Below are positions 23,647-32,445 of a stretch of 64,000 nucleotides of DNA, in pieces. The translations under genes and the position numbers were made by a program. How positions within the stretch are numbered: position 1 is the stretch's first letter; each line of letters starts with the position of its first letter. This DNA comes from CBDCNP01 sp965222425 (lineage in GTDB: Bacteria; Acidobacteriota; Vicinamibacteria; Marinacidobacterales; DATDRI01). The stretch spans positions 496,001-560,000 of the forward strand of contig CBDCTW010000018.1 of NCBI GenBank assembly GCA_965222425.1, given 5' to 3'. Below the pieces are notes generated by a model. That model worked only from the letters and a program-made list of their open reading frames with translations, had not been told where the DNA came from and searched no databases.

Positions 23647-24369
23647 ATGACTGGCAGAATGAAAGCGCGGCTGATAATGAAGAGTCGAATTCCCCGATAT
23701 GTCTGCCACCGGCAATGGCGCGCCGACTCCTGCGCCAACAAGCTCCAAGTCCGGGTCGAGGAGATGAACGAAGCGGTTCTCTCTGCGGTGGAAGAACACG
23801 CACTGACACCGGAGGATATCGAGCAGGTGATTCAGCTTACCGAAAGGGACGAAGTTCGAGATCAGAAGGAGGCGCTCGAACGGGAGAAAAAGGACATCGC
23901 CCGTCGGCTGGAGCATCTCACCGAGGCCATCGAAACCGGAGGCGACGCGCCTACTTTAGTTGCCAAAATCCGCAAACTCGAAGCTCGGTGCCCAGCAATC
24001 GACCGGGAGATCAAGGACCTTCAGCCCGTGCCTCGGTTCGCTCCGGTGGTCCTCGAGAACCGACTGGCGGAGTGGCGGCGACTGCTACGACAATCTACGA
24101 TCCAGGGCCGAGCCGTTCTGAAGCGGGTGATCCCGGGGAGGACAACTTTTACGCCTCGGAAGGATGGTTACGACTTCTCTGCTCCCACATGGTTCGACAG
24201 ACTGTTTACGGGAATCGTTGCACCCCGGCCCGCTTTCGTCCAAAATGGCGACGTGCAAGGCACCGAGCAACTGACGCCGGAGGACACGTTCGATGGCGAC
24301 GATGGCAGCTTACTGGAGCGGACACAACAGGTTAAAAGGGGTAAGGCTCGGCTATGGGCAGTGAGATGA
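23647..24369 (+). pseudogene. Large serine recombinase, C-terminal relic
   Basis: About 230 residues resembling the region after the catalytic domains of large serine recombinases. A zinc-ribbon remnant (RYVCHRQWRADSCANKLQVRVEEM) leads into NEAVLSAVEEHALTPEDIEQVIQLTERDE and a coiled coil (DQKEALEREKKDIARRLEHLTEAIE), then VLKRVIPGRTTFTPRKDGYDFSA. The resolvase catalytic domain (with its nucleophilic Ser) and the recombinase domain are absent: the relic begins immediately after the IS end at 23644. It overlaps the start of the GT2 gene. Confidence 0.7.
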
Positions 24370-25373
24370 CCCGAGATACCGAAGCCGCTGCCGCTTCGGC
24401 GCGGACCGAGACTACCTCGAAGGCTCTGGAAATCTCCGTCATCGTCCCGGTCTTGAACGAAGAAGGGAACCTGTCGACGCTCTACCAAGAGCTCACCGAT
24501 GTGCTTGAATCCTACGGCCGCGCCTACGAGATGCTATTCGTTGACGACGGCAGCACCGATGCTAGTTTCGCCATTCTGAGCTCGCTTCACAGCGGCGATC
24601 CTCGGGTTCGCGTGATCCGCTTTCGGAGAAACTTCGGTCAGACTGCGGCTCTGGCGGCCGGGTTCGATCACGCGAGGGGAACGATCGTGGTCACGCTCGA
24701 TGGCGACCGCCAGAACGATCCGTCGGACATCCCCGCGATGGTCGAGAGGCTGGAACAGGGCTTCGATATGGTCTGCGGCTGGCGGAAGCAAAGGCAGGAC
24801 CCCTTCCTCTCTCGCCGAGTTCCCTCACAAATAGCAAACCGCCTCATATCATTCACCACCGGCGTCCACCTCCATGACTACGGTTGTACGCTGAAAGTCA
24901 TGAGATCGGAGGTGGCGAAGAACATTCAGCTCTATGGGGAGATGCACCGTTTCATCCCTGCCGTCGCGAGCTGGATGGGCGTAGATATCGACGAGGTCGT
25001 TGTTTCTCATCGTCCTCGCCAAGAGGGGCAGTCCAAATACGGCATCACGCGCACACTTCGGGTGCTGCTGGATCTTCTGACGGTCAAGTTTCTTCTGAAC
25101 TACTCCAGCCGGCCTTTGCAGATCTTCGGCTCGGTAGGGTTTTTGTTGGGGGGTACGGGGTTCGTCCTAGGTTGCTACTTGACCTGGGTGAAATACGCGC
25201 TCGGCCAGCCGATCTCGGGACGACCCCTGCTTCTGCTGGCTATCCTTCTAATGTTCAGCGGACTCCAGCTGGTGAGTTTGGGATTGCTAGGGGAGCTACT
25301 AGCGCGCCTCTATCACGAGACACGCTCTCGCCCCCCCTATGCTATTCGAGAGATGCTCTCGGCCGCCGACTGA
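24354..25373 (+). CDS. GT2 glycosyltransferase, DPM1/ArnC/GtrB-like
   Basis: A 339-residue enzyme that likely transfers a sugar to polyprenyl phosphate. The GT-A domain shows ISVIVPVLNEEGNL near residues 28-41, LFVDDGSTDAS near 61-71, RRNFGQTAALAAGFDHARG near 90-108, LDGDRQNDP (DxD-type) near 115-123, and KYGITRTLRVLLDLLTVKFL near 224. Two C-terminal transmembrane helices follow (FLLGGTGFVLGCYL; LLLLAILLMFSGLQLVSLGLLG), as in GtrB. The first ~25 residues are Ala/Thr/Glu-rich and a second ATG lies four codons in. It sits in the IS-bounded island before the CotH-like gene. Confidence 0.9.
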   Translation: MGSEMTRDTEAAAASARTETTSKALEISVIVPVLNEEGNLSTLYQELTDVLESYGRAYEMLFVDDGSTDASFAILSSLHSGDPRVRVIRFRRNFGQTAALAAGFDHARGTIVVTLDGDRQNDPSDIPAMVERLEQGFDMVCGWRKQRQDPFLSRRVPSQIANRLISFTTGVHLHDYGCTLKVMRSEVAKNIQLYGEMHRFIPAVASWMGVDIDEVVVSHRPRQEGQSKYGITRTLRVLLDLLTVKFLLNYSSRPLQIFGSVGFLLGGTGFVLGCYLTWVKYALGQPISGRPLLLLAILLMFSGLQLVSLGLLGELLARLYHETRSRPPYAIREMLSAAD

Positions 25374-25447
25374 ATACCCGCGAACTATTACGACACACCG
25401 AAAGCGGCGTGGGCAGTCTCCGTCACGTCCCCGGACCGAAGTCTCGG

Positions 25448-25484
25448 TCGACTCCCTGACGCATCGCTCGTCAGGCGGAGTCGA
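25448..25484. other. Strong hairpin between the GT2 and CotH-like genes
   Basis: TCGACTCC+CTGACG pairs with CGTCAG+GGAGTCGA (14 bp, a two-base bulge, a 7-nt loop). There is no T run after it, so it is not a typical intrinsic terminator. It may be a processing site or a protein-binding site. Confidence 0.55.
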
Positions 25485-25513
25485 TCTCGGGTAACATTCA
25501 TTGGAACTGGATC

Positions 25514-28123
25514 ATGCTCGGTTTAACTAAGAGTTGTGTGGTTGTGGCAGCACTGACTTTGCTTAGTGTCGGCTGCGAATCGATCCAAGACTCTCGAAGC
25601 CGCTCCGTCATCGATTTGCTCGATCGAGCGGAGCTCGAGCCGTTAGACCCCCTGTTTCCTTCGGTGGCTCAGTCGTGGAAACTTGCGGGGGTCATCGAAT
25701 CTACCCATACAAGACGAGAAGCGATCCGCATGCCAGTTCCTTCCCGATTGAGAGTACCGCTCGACGTGCCCAGGGATCCGGTGTTCCACTTTTCTCTTGC
25801 CACGGTGAATACAGATCGGGCCGCGCCCGAGGGAGTGGCGTTTATGGTCTCGGTGGAGAGTGATGGCACGCGCAGCCGGGTATTCAAGGAGGTCCTAGCC
25901 GACCGTACGTTGGGCTCATGGAGCCAACGCCAGGCCAGCCTATCGCGATGGTCTGGAAAGACCGTCACCTTGTTGCTGGAAGTGCTTCCTGACTCGCCGC
26001 AAGGAGGAGAACAGGATGTGTCTGGAGTCGTCGCCGCCTGGGGCGATCCGGTGGTTAGCAGCCAGAGCCATGATGTGCGAACCGAGCAGGGGGTCGAACT
26101 GTTCAACCAGTGGAACCGCGCAGGCGGTACGGGAGTTCCGGATACCCCAGCCCCCGTCGGCGATACCAAGTTCAGCCACGACCGAGGGTTTTACGAGCAT
26201 CCATTCAAGGTTACGATAAGCAGCAGTACCCTTGCGGCAACGATCGTCTACACCGTGGATGGCAGCGTCCCAAGCCGTACGCACGGGACGATAGGCAATT
26301 CCGTCTTCATTTATGAGTCGACGGTCTTGCGTGTCATGGCGTACAAGCGAGGGATGAGGCCGACCAACGTCGATACACATACCTACGTTTTTCCTGCACA
26401 GGTGAAGGGCCAGAGCAAGCATCCGCCCCGGTTTCCTGAGCGCGTTCATTCTTCGTTCCTCCGACGGCGTCAGCTCGTGCTCCAGTGGTATCTGAACCAT
26501 CCCGATCACGAAGAAAGCATAGCCGCCGGCAGTAGCGGCCCACTGATTCGGCCGGGTCCATGGCTGGATCTGGACGCCGAGATCGACCCGGATGTCGTCA
26601 ATGGAGGCAACAATCGCGAGTTTGTTGAAGGTCTCTTGTCCTTACCGGCCCTTTCCCTGGTGATGAACGTGGATGACTTGTTTGACGAAGAGAAAGGAAT
26701 TTACGTCAACCATGACAAGCGAGGACCTGAATGGGAGCGAGCGGCGTCGGTGGAGCTTCTCTACCCCCCAACCGGTGGGCTCTCTGACTTCCGAGGTTTT
26801 CAGGCCGATTGTGGTATCAGGATGCACGGGTCTCTGGCGGGCAACGCGGCTCGCAAGCGGTCCTTTCGCCTGACGTTCAAGAAGAAGTACGGGGTCGGCA
26901 AGCTCAGATATCCTTTCTTCGAGAGTGCGGTACACCATGCACAATCGGCGGTTGACGAGTTCGACACCATCATCTTGAGGGCGGGGGGTAATGCGAATTG
27001 GTCCAAGGAGCCAGCCTCGGAAGGCGAGTACGCGCTCTACGTTCGAGACCAGCATGCACGAGACACACAAATTTACCTCGGTGAGGTCTCGGCTCGAGGA
27101 ATTTTTGTTCACCTCTATCTGAACGGAATCTATTGGGGCGTTTACAACGCGATTGAGCGGCCCGATCAGAGATTTTTTGCTTCGTATTTCGGTGGACGGC
27201 CTTTGGCGGATTGGTATGTCGTCAATCACAGTGGGCCGATCGCAAGGCAGCCAGCGTCCTATGGGCGGAGATGGCAGCGGATGCACCGTTTCGCTCGGGA
27301 CCAGGACCTAGTGGACCCGGCCCATTACCGAGTCATGAAGACACTGCTCGATACCGAGAGTTTTAGTGACTACGTTCTGCAAAATTGGTTCTCCGGCATG
27401 GGCGATTGGGGTAAAAACAACTGGTATGGTGCGATTCGCCTGAATCCGCGCGGGCGTGGTGTCTACCTGTGCTGGGACTCGGAGTACACCTACGGCCTAT
27501 CTTCCAGCATGGGAAACCCAGTGGCCTGGGTGGATCCGCTCTTCCTTGGGGCGGGGGGCTCGCCGCTACACAACCTATGGCGCCGGCTCGACGACAGCGC
27601 CGAGTTCATGCTGGAGTTTGCCGATCGGGTCTATCGGGCGTCCTACAATGGCGGGCCCCTCGATGACCAAGTCAACCAGGCGAACTTCAGGCGACTCTGT
27701 GATCGCGTGGAAAAGGCGATCTTCTGTGAATCCGCACGCTGGGGTGACTCGGCAAGAGGCAGGGAGAACTATCCCCGCACCCGAGAAGTCGACTGGAAGC
27801 GAGCCCGGGACCTGGTACTCGATACTTACATGGAGGGCAACGTCGGCCGCTTCATCGCAGCTCTTCGTGCCCACCGCTACTATCCGTCGATCGACCCACC
27901 GACTATCACCAACGGCGATTCCGGTATCCTCATTCTCAGACCGCCAGGGGCGGAAACTGTTTACTACACGGTTGATGGCGGCGACCCCCGTGGGGCTACC
28001 GCGTCTAGCTTTACCGATTCCAAACGCATGATCCGCTGGCAAGAGAGGGTCAAGGCTCGCGCCAAGAGGCGAGGAGAGTGGAGCGCCCTAAACGAGTTTG
28101 TGGCTGGCGAGGGCTCGGAGTGA
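25514..28123 (+). CDS. CotH-kinase-like lipoprotein with chitobiase-type domains
   Basis: An 869-residue exported protein. The signal peptide ends in a lipobox LLSVGC with the lipidated Cys at residue 21. A beta-rich region (about 40-190) precedes a CHB_HEX_C-like domain (GFYEHPFKVTISSSTLAATI, YTVDGSVPSRTHG; about 218-300). The CotH-type domain (about 400-760) has GNAARKRSFRLTFKKKYG, ILRAGGNANW, RDQHARDTQIY, GIYWGVYNAIERPD and the late acidic motif CWDSEYTYG. A second short YYTVDGGDPRG domain closes the protein. CotH proteins are atypical protein kinases of spore coats; in other bacteria such lipoproteins are surface proteins of unknown role. Confidence 0.78.
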   Translation: MLGLTKSCVVVAALTLLSVGCESIQDSRSRSVIDLLDRAELEPLDPLFPSVAQSWKLAGVIESTHTRREAIRMPVPSRLRVPLDVPRDPVFHFSLATVNTDRAAPEGVAFMVSVESDGTRSRVFKEVLADRTLGSWSQRQASLSRWSGKTVTLLLEVLPDSPQGGEQDVSGVVAAWGDPVVSSQSHDVRTEQGVELFNQWNRAGGTGVPDTPAPVGDTKFSHDRGFYEHPFKVTISSSTLAATIVYTVDGSVPSRTHGTIGNSVFIYESTVLRVMAYKRGMRPTNVDTHTYVFPAQVKGQSKHPPRFPERVHSSFLRRRQLVLQWYLNHPDHEESIAAGSSGPLIRPGPWLDLDAEIDPDVVNGGNNREFVEGLLSLPALSLVMNVDDLFDEEKGIYVNHDKRGPEWERAASVELLYPPTGGLSDFRGFQADCGIRMHGSLAGNAARKRSFRLTFKKKYGVGKLRYPFFESAVHHAQSAVDEFDTIILRAGGNANWSKEPASEGEYALYVRDQHARDTQIYLGEVSARGIFVHLYLNGIYWGVYNAIERPDQRFFASYFGGRPLADWYVVNHSGPIARQPASYGRRWQRMHRFARDQDLVDPAHYRVMKTLLDTESFSDYVLQNWFSGMGDWGKNNWYGAIRLNPRGRGVYLCWDSEYTYGLSSSMGNPVAWVDPLFLGAGGSPLHNLWRRLDDSAEFMLEFADRVYRASYNGGPLDDQVNQANFRRLCDRVEKAIFCESARWGDSARGRENYPRTREVDWKRARDLVLDTYMEGNVGRFIAALRAHRYYPSIDPPTITNGDSGILILRPPGAETVYYTVDGGDPRGATASSFTDSKRMIRWQERVKARAKRRGEWSALNEFVAGEGSE

Positions 28124-28134
28124 CTGGCACTTCG

Positions 28135-29667
28135 TTAACGCGCTGCAGCAACAGCCGATGCAGTTCCGTCGACGAAGATCATCTGTGGGGGGCGAACCCC
28201 CAAACGAGTCACTACGGTACCGTTCAGAAAACGAACTTCGACATCATAGGACTTTGTTGCAGAAGCCCCAAAGTGGATTATAGGAGAATCCTGGCTGCAG
28301 TACCCGGTAGAGCTTCTGGCCTCCCGGAACCCTTTCAAGTGCTCAGGATCGCCAACATGACCCGCGTCGTATAAGTACACCTTGGCACCGAAGGCCCCCG
28401 CCTGTCCATCCGGTGTTCGAAGCTGGACCTGCACCCAATTGTCGTCGTTTAGATTGTTCCGAAAGATCGTATTGGGTCCCCGTTTGCTCGCGATGGCGAT
28501 ATCCAAGTCTCCGTCATTATCGATGTCGACGAGGGACGCGGCGCGAGGGTTGGCGCCGTGACCCTTGAACCCGGCAACTGGGACCTGCTCAAACCGCCGT
28601 CCGCTATGGTTCTCGTAGATAACCCCGGTGCCAGCAAAGTAGATGTCAAGATCCCCGTCGTGGTCCAAATCGCCAAGAGCAGCCGTGAAGTTGGCCCGGG
28701 GAAACTGTTTAACGAACTTGTACTTACCATCTCCCTCATAATAATAGAGTTTGGATATTAGTCGTCCGACAATCATTGCATCGAGGTCGCCGTCATTGTC
28801 AAGATCACCAAACGACCACCCGTTGGCGGACTCCTCAAAGGTCATTCCGGTTTCACGAGTTCGGTCTATAAACGAACCATCGCCTCGATTCCTGTATATG
28901 CCAATTGGCCCGACGGGCGGATTCGAAAATTTCCACCCGGTGATCGCCAGGTCCAGGTCGTGGTCTCCGTCATAGTCGACAAGAGTAATACCTTGATTGG
29001 ACAGTTCTCTCCCGTCAATACCAGGTATTTCTCGCCCCGTGAAGCGGAAAGATCGCCGGTTGAAATAAATCACGATTCTCCGGCCTGCCCACGCACTTAA
29101 GACGATGTCAACAAGTCCGTCTCCGTTTACGTCCCCAGCGGCGACGCCTCGTGACTCGAGATCAAGAATCTTGATGCCTGCGCTTTCAGTGAGGTCAACA
29201 AACTGTCCATTCCCCTCGTTCCGGTACAGCCTGCTCCGGCCTGTCCAAGTATGGGCGTTAAACAGGTCGTAGTCACCGTCGTTGTCGAGATCGGCAAATA
29301 CGGCCGCGTGGCTTTCCTCGCTCTTGCCGTCGAAGAACCCGTCGTCTTCGATGCCAGCCTCCAGCCCTCTCTCCAGGAAAGTTCTGCCGCCCTGGTTCAC
29401 GAAAAACAAGTCACGGCGATCTTGCTGGGGATCGGCAATGTTGGTGGCATAAATATCAACCAATCCATCCCCGTTTGCATCCGCCGCCTGTACACCGTGA
29501 CCGCCGAAGTTGCGCAGGGAGGTGAAACCTGCAGAATTAGTGATATTCGTGAAGTCGAATGTAGCCGCCTGGCCGGCTTGCAATTGGCGCTGGGCCACGG
29601 TTGAGTAAGAGAGGGCAATCGACGTGAGTAGCGCAAACACCAACAACGCAGTCTTGCTTCGAGTCAT
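28135..29667 (-). CDS. Secreted FG-GAP/VCBS-repeat protein with ASPIC/UnbV-like C-terminus
   Basis: A 510-residue exported protein with a Sec signal (MTRSKTALLVFALLTSIALSYSTVAQ). It has at least seven calcium-binding VCBS/FG-GAP repeats with DxDxDG cores: DANGDGLVDIY, DLDNDGDYDLF, DVNGDGLVDIV, DYDGDHDLDLA, DLDNDGDLDAM, DLDHDGDLDIY, DIDNDGDLDIA. The C-terminus (VQVQLRTPDGQAGAFGAKVYLY...SSTGYCSQDSPIIHFG) matches the ASPIC/UnbV pattern. It probably folds as an extracellular beta propeller. The frame is open 86 codons upstream, but the ATG ending at 29667 gives the signal peptide. It is convergent with the CotH-like gene, 11 bp away. Confidence 0.85.
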   Translation of the reverse strand: MTRSKTALLVFALLTSIALSYSTVAQRQLQAGQAATFDFTNITNSAGFTSLRNFGGHGVQAADANGDGLVDIYATNIADPQQDRRDLFFVNQGGRTFLERGLEAGIEDDGFFDGKSEESHAAVFADLDNDGDYDLFNAHTWTGRSRLYRNEGNGQFVDLTESAGIKILDLESRGVAAGDVNGDGLVDIVLSAWAGRRIVIYFNRRSFRFTGREIPGIDGRELSNQGITLVDYDGDHDLDLAITGWKFSNPPVGPIGIYRNRGDGSFIDRTRETGMTFEESANGWSFGDLDNDGDLDAMIVGRLISKLYYYEGDGKYKFVKQFPRANFTAALGDLDHDGDLDIYFAGTGVIYENHSGRRFEQVPVAGFKGHGANPRAASLVDIDNDGDLDIAIASKRGPNTIFRNNLNDDNWVQVQLRTPDGQAGAFGAKVYLYDAGHVGDPEHLKGFREARSSTGYCSQDSPIIHFGASATKSYDVEVRFLNGTVVTRLGVRPPQMIFVDGTASAVAAAR

Positions 29668-29683
29668 GGAGCCTTTCCCTGTT

Positions 29684-29703
29684 AACTGGACGTGTGTCCA
29701 GTT
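29684..29703 (-). promoter_or_regulatory. Operator-like inverted repeat upstream of the VCBS gene
   Basis: AACTGGAC-GTGT-GTCCAGTT, perfect 8-bp arms, lies 17 bp from the start codon. On the minus strand TTGACA (29725-29730) and TATACT (29705-29710) lie just upstream of it; their 14-bp spacing is short for sigma70. Confidence 0.4.
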
Positions 29704-29841
29704 TAGTATAGACCGGCGACCTTTTGTCAAGAGGATGGGTCTCTCGATCGGCAATCGAGCCGGCCGAGGAGGGGAATTTCGCGGCCCGGGCAACTCTATG
29801 ATAGGATTCGCCTCTAGACGATCGGACCTATCGGCTCGCGG

Positions 29842-30153
29842 GCCTTCCAGACTCTCGCGTCCTTGACCAGCCATCAGGACGAGCTGCTCACATTCTATGG
29901 TTTCCCCGCCCAGCACTGGGAGCACATTCGAACCGCGAACCCCATCGAGTCGGCGTTCGCTACCGTTCGACTCCGGCAGCGAGTGACCAAAGGCGCCGGG
30001 TCCCGAGCGAAGGCTCTTCTCATGGCGTACAAGCTACTCGACATGGCGAGCCACCGCTGGCGCCGCGTCAACGCACCGGGACTCGTAGCTCGTCTTATTC
30101 TGGGAGAAAAGTTCGTCGACGGACTAAACGAAGAAGCAAGGAACGCCACTTGA
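29842..30153 (+). pseudogene. IS256-type transposase, C-terminal relic (second IS lineage)
   Basis: About 100 residues from AFQTLASLTSHQDELLTFY to the stop: FPAQHWEHIRTANPIESAFATVRLRQRV (with the catalytic Glu in NPIES) and AYKLLDMASHRWRRVNAPGLVARLILGEKF. This is the end of a mutator-type transposase unlike the 431-residue copies here. The N-terminal two thirds are gone. The element's outer end lies at 30190. Confidence 0.8.
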
Positions 30154-30190
30154 TTCAGAAAAGTGATCCACGACTATTGACAATATCTCC
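30132..30190 (+). repeat. Terminal 59 bp of the second IS256-type element (right relic)
   Basis: Inverted match to 23586-23644 with two mismatches, ending ...CTATTGACAATATCTCC at 30190. A truncated membrane-protein gene begins at the next base. Confidence 0.8.
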
Positions 30191-30297
30191 TTGGACGAGC
30201 TTCAGAGTGGCTATCAGTCGCAAGGTGCTCCGTTTGTTCTGGTGCTGGCATCCATTGGAACCTTGATTCTCACCCTTTGGCTCCTAGTGGCGCGGCG

Positions 30298-30305
30298 AGC
30301 ACGGA
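30298..30305. repeat. Target-site duplication, left (IS256 copy C)
   Basis: AGCACGGA, repeated exactly at 31766-31773. Confidence 0.95.
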
Positions 30306-31765
30306 GGGGATGTCCCGCCGGATGTTGAATTTGGGGTAGCTGCGGCTCCTTGGCCGGCCTAAGAATAGGTCTGCCAATAAACCGTCTCCAGAGGGGGACA
30401 AGGAGCCACCAATGCCTAGGAAATCAAAGAAGCCAGTAAGAAAGCAAACGCACTCGCCTACGGGCAAGGTAGTTGGCCAAGTCGGTCAGATACTGCTACC
30501 GATGATAGCTGGGATCGCGGCCACGAAGGCGGATCTGACGGAATGGGTGTACGAGCAAGGACTGACAGCTCTGCACCTACTGCTCAGAGAGGACGCCGAG
30601 GAGATCGCGGGGCTCAAGGGCAAGCACGAGAAGGAGCGAACTCATAACCACTGGGGGAGCACGAACGGAGAGCTGAGCTTCGGTGGTCGTCGCATCCAAG
30701 TGTCGCGACCTCGAGTTCGCTCGAAGTCGGGCGCGGAGGCGTCGCTTCCACACTTCGAAGCCTTCCGCGAAGAAGACCCGCTTCCAGAGCGAGTGTTGAA
30801 TCAGATCTTGGTGGGCGTATCGACCCGAAATTACGAATCGAGTCTGGACAAACCCGCGGCCAAGTTGAAGTCTCGTGGCACGAGTAAGAGTGCCGCCAGC
30901 CGTCACCTCGTGAGCCAGACGACTAAGAAGCTCGAGGAATACCTGTCTCGGCGGCTAGAGGAGTTCGAGCTTGCGGCACTGATGCTGGATGGCCTTGAGG
31001 TGGCCGGACAGACCGTCGTCGTAACTCTAGGTATCACAATAGATGGAACGAAGGTGCCCCTGGGTATATGGCTGGGCTCGACGGAGAACTCTCGGGTGTG
31101 CACCGCGATGTTGCAGGACCTTCTCGAGCGAGGCTTGCGCGTCGATGAGTCGATTCTCTGCGTAGTGGACGGAGGCAAAGGCATCCGCAAGGCACTCGTC
31201 GACGTTTTGGGGGACCTCGCGGTCATCCAAAGGTGCCAGATCCATAAACTCCGAAATCTTCGCTCGTACCTTCCCAAGTCTCGTCACGCCTACGTGCTCC
31301 AGACGATGAAGGAAGCCTACAAGTGCAAGAGTGCCGACAAGGCGCGCAAGCGACTTCAGGCATTGGTGTCGTGGCTCGAGCGAAACGGCTACGACGAAGC
31401 TGCCGGAAGCCTTCGTGAAGGGATGGAAGAAACACTCACGGTCGTGAAGCTCGCGCCGCCCGCCTTACTTCGCCAGTCTCTTGCCACGACGAACGCCATT
31501 GAGAATCTCAACGGAACCATTCGCAGAGTATCGAGAAACGTCAAGCGTTGGAAGAGTCCTTCCATGGTTCGCCGATGGACCGCTCTTGGCGTCGTCACCG
31601 CGCAGAAAAAGTTCCGGCGTATCAAAGGCTATCGCCATATGGGCGCTCTCGTTCACGCGCTTAGAAGCAAACAGAAATCTCTTGACAGCGATGAGTTTGC
31701 TGCCTAAGAGTATTCACAGGTGCCGCCGCTACCCGACCAAATTCAACAGCGGCCGGGACATCCCC
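30306..31765 (+). mobile_element. IS256-family insertion sequence, complete (copy C)
   Basis: A 1460-bp element with intact ends and an exact 8-bp duplication, AGCACGGA. It differs from copy B at only a few bases, including one extra G near the left end. It interrupts the membrane-protein relic at 30191-32201. Confidence 0.97.
30412..31707 (+). CDS. IS256-family transposase (copy C)
   Basis: 431 residues, the same protein as copy B but with Val in SRVCTA and Gly in GGKGIRK after the second catalytic Asp, which is the more usual residue. The DDE residues are all present, and this copy looks functional. Confidence 0.96.
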   Translation: MPRKSKKPVRKQTHSPTGKVVGQVGQILLPMIAGIAATKADLTEWVYEQGLTALHLLLREDAEEIAGLKGKHEKERTHNHWGSTNGELSFGGRRIQVSRPRVRSKSGAEASLPHFEAFREEDPLPERVLNQILVGVSTRNYESSLDKPAAKLKSRGTSKSAASRHLVSQTTKKLEEYLSRRLEEFELAALMLDGLEVAGQTVVVTLGITIDGTKVPLGIWLGSTENSRVCTAMLQDLLERGLRVDESILCVVDGGKGIRKALVDVLGDLAVIQRCQIHKLRNLRSYLPKSRHAYVLQTMKEAYKCKSADKARKRLQALVSWLERNGYDEAAGSLREGMEETLTVVKLAPPALLRQSLATTNAIENLNGTIRRVSRNVKRWKSPSMVRRWTALGVVTAQKKFRRIKGYRHMGALVHALRSKQKSLDSDEFAA

Positions 31766-31773
31766 AGCACGGA
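31766..31773. repeat. Target-site duplication, right (IS256 copy C)
   Basis: AGCACGGA, identical to 30298-30305. Confidence 0.95.
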
Positions 31774-32289
31774 TTCATTGTGGCTTAAGATGGGTACGCT
31801 TTCTCATTGTGGCTTGCTTATTTGGAACCGCGTTCCTCGGAATCACCATACCGCTCCGGTTTTCCAAGCATAGGTCGGCGTTCCATCAAGTGTGCCAGGA
31901 GGTGTCCAAGCGGCGCGACACGCATCGGACCTTGTTAATTGCCTTGCCTAGGCGGAAGATAAGAGCGCCTGCACACGCTTTTTACATCAAGCAGGTTCAA
32001 CCACCTCCCCGCGTGGTCACGACTCCGAGAAAACTGATCGCCCGCAGTCGGCGAGTAAAGCCGAGTCGTCTCATTCTGTTTGACCGGGATTTTTTTAGGC
32101 GCATTGGACGAGCTCATCCTCCCTATTGGTTTCGAGATCTACGCGTTCTTTTCGAGAACGAGGATTACAGTCTGTTCGAAGTTGTACCGAGCTCCGATTA
32201 GCACCGTACCACCTTTCGACCCGGAAAGGCTTTCGAGTCACCGGAGTCGGCCGTGTTGAGTGATCGAACAATATCATCCGTCCCGAAGC

Positions 32290-32412
32290 CTAATCGCTAG
32301 GGGCGGTCGCCGACTCACGAGAAGGCGTTTGGTGGAGACCGGTTTACAGGGCCTGGACGGAGTTCATCCGAACGACAATGGTTATGAGGTAATGGCGGAG
32401 GTCTGGTTTTAG
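32290..32412 (+). pseudogene. SGNH/GDSL hydrolase, C-terminal relic
   Basis: A short open stretch ends LVETGLQGLDGVHPNDNGYE followed by VMAEVWF and a TAG stop. DGVHPNDNGYEVMAE is the block V signature of SGNH esterases, with the catalytic Asp and His. Nothing of blocks I-III is found upstream, so this is a remnant. Confidence 0.5.
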
Positions 32413-32445
32413 GCGATCAAACCAACGTCGTCGAAGCCATCAAGC

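Larger units (their letters stand above)
23586..30190. mobile_element. Putative ancient composite transposon (6.6-kb island)
   Basis: Two inverted copies of the same IS end (23586-23644 and 30132-30190) face outward and bound a recombinase relic, a GT2 glycosyltransferase, a CotH-like lipoprotein and a VCBS-repeat protein. Class I composite transposons have this geometry. No matching flanking duplication is seen (left flank GGTGGGGC, right flank TTGGACGA), so the unit is old, rearranged or coincidental. Confidence 0.45.
30191..32201 (+). pseudogene. Membrane-protein relic (possibly a PMT-type glycosyltransferase), cut by two IS elements
   Basis: Removing IS copy C and one 8-bp duplication rejoins 30191-30305 with 31774-32201 into one open frame of about 180 codons. 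It reads LDELQSGYQSQGAPFVLVLASIGTLILTLWLLVARRAR, then IHCGLRWVRFLIVACLFGTAF and a soluble tail ending LFENEDYSLFEVVPSSD. Two transmembrane helices plus a C-terminal soluble tail resemble the end of a polyprenyl-sugar glycosyltransferase, but I cannot name the family. The N-terminal part was lost earlier at the junction with the older IS relic (30190). Confidence 0.7.
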
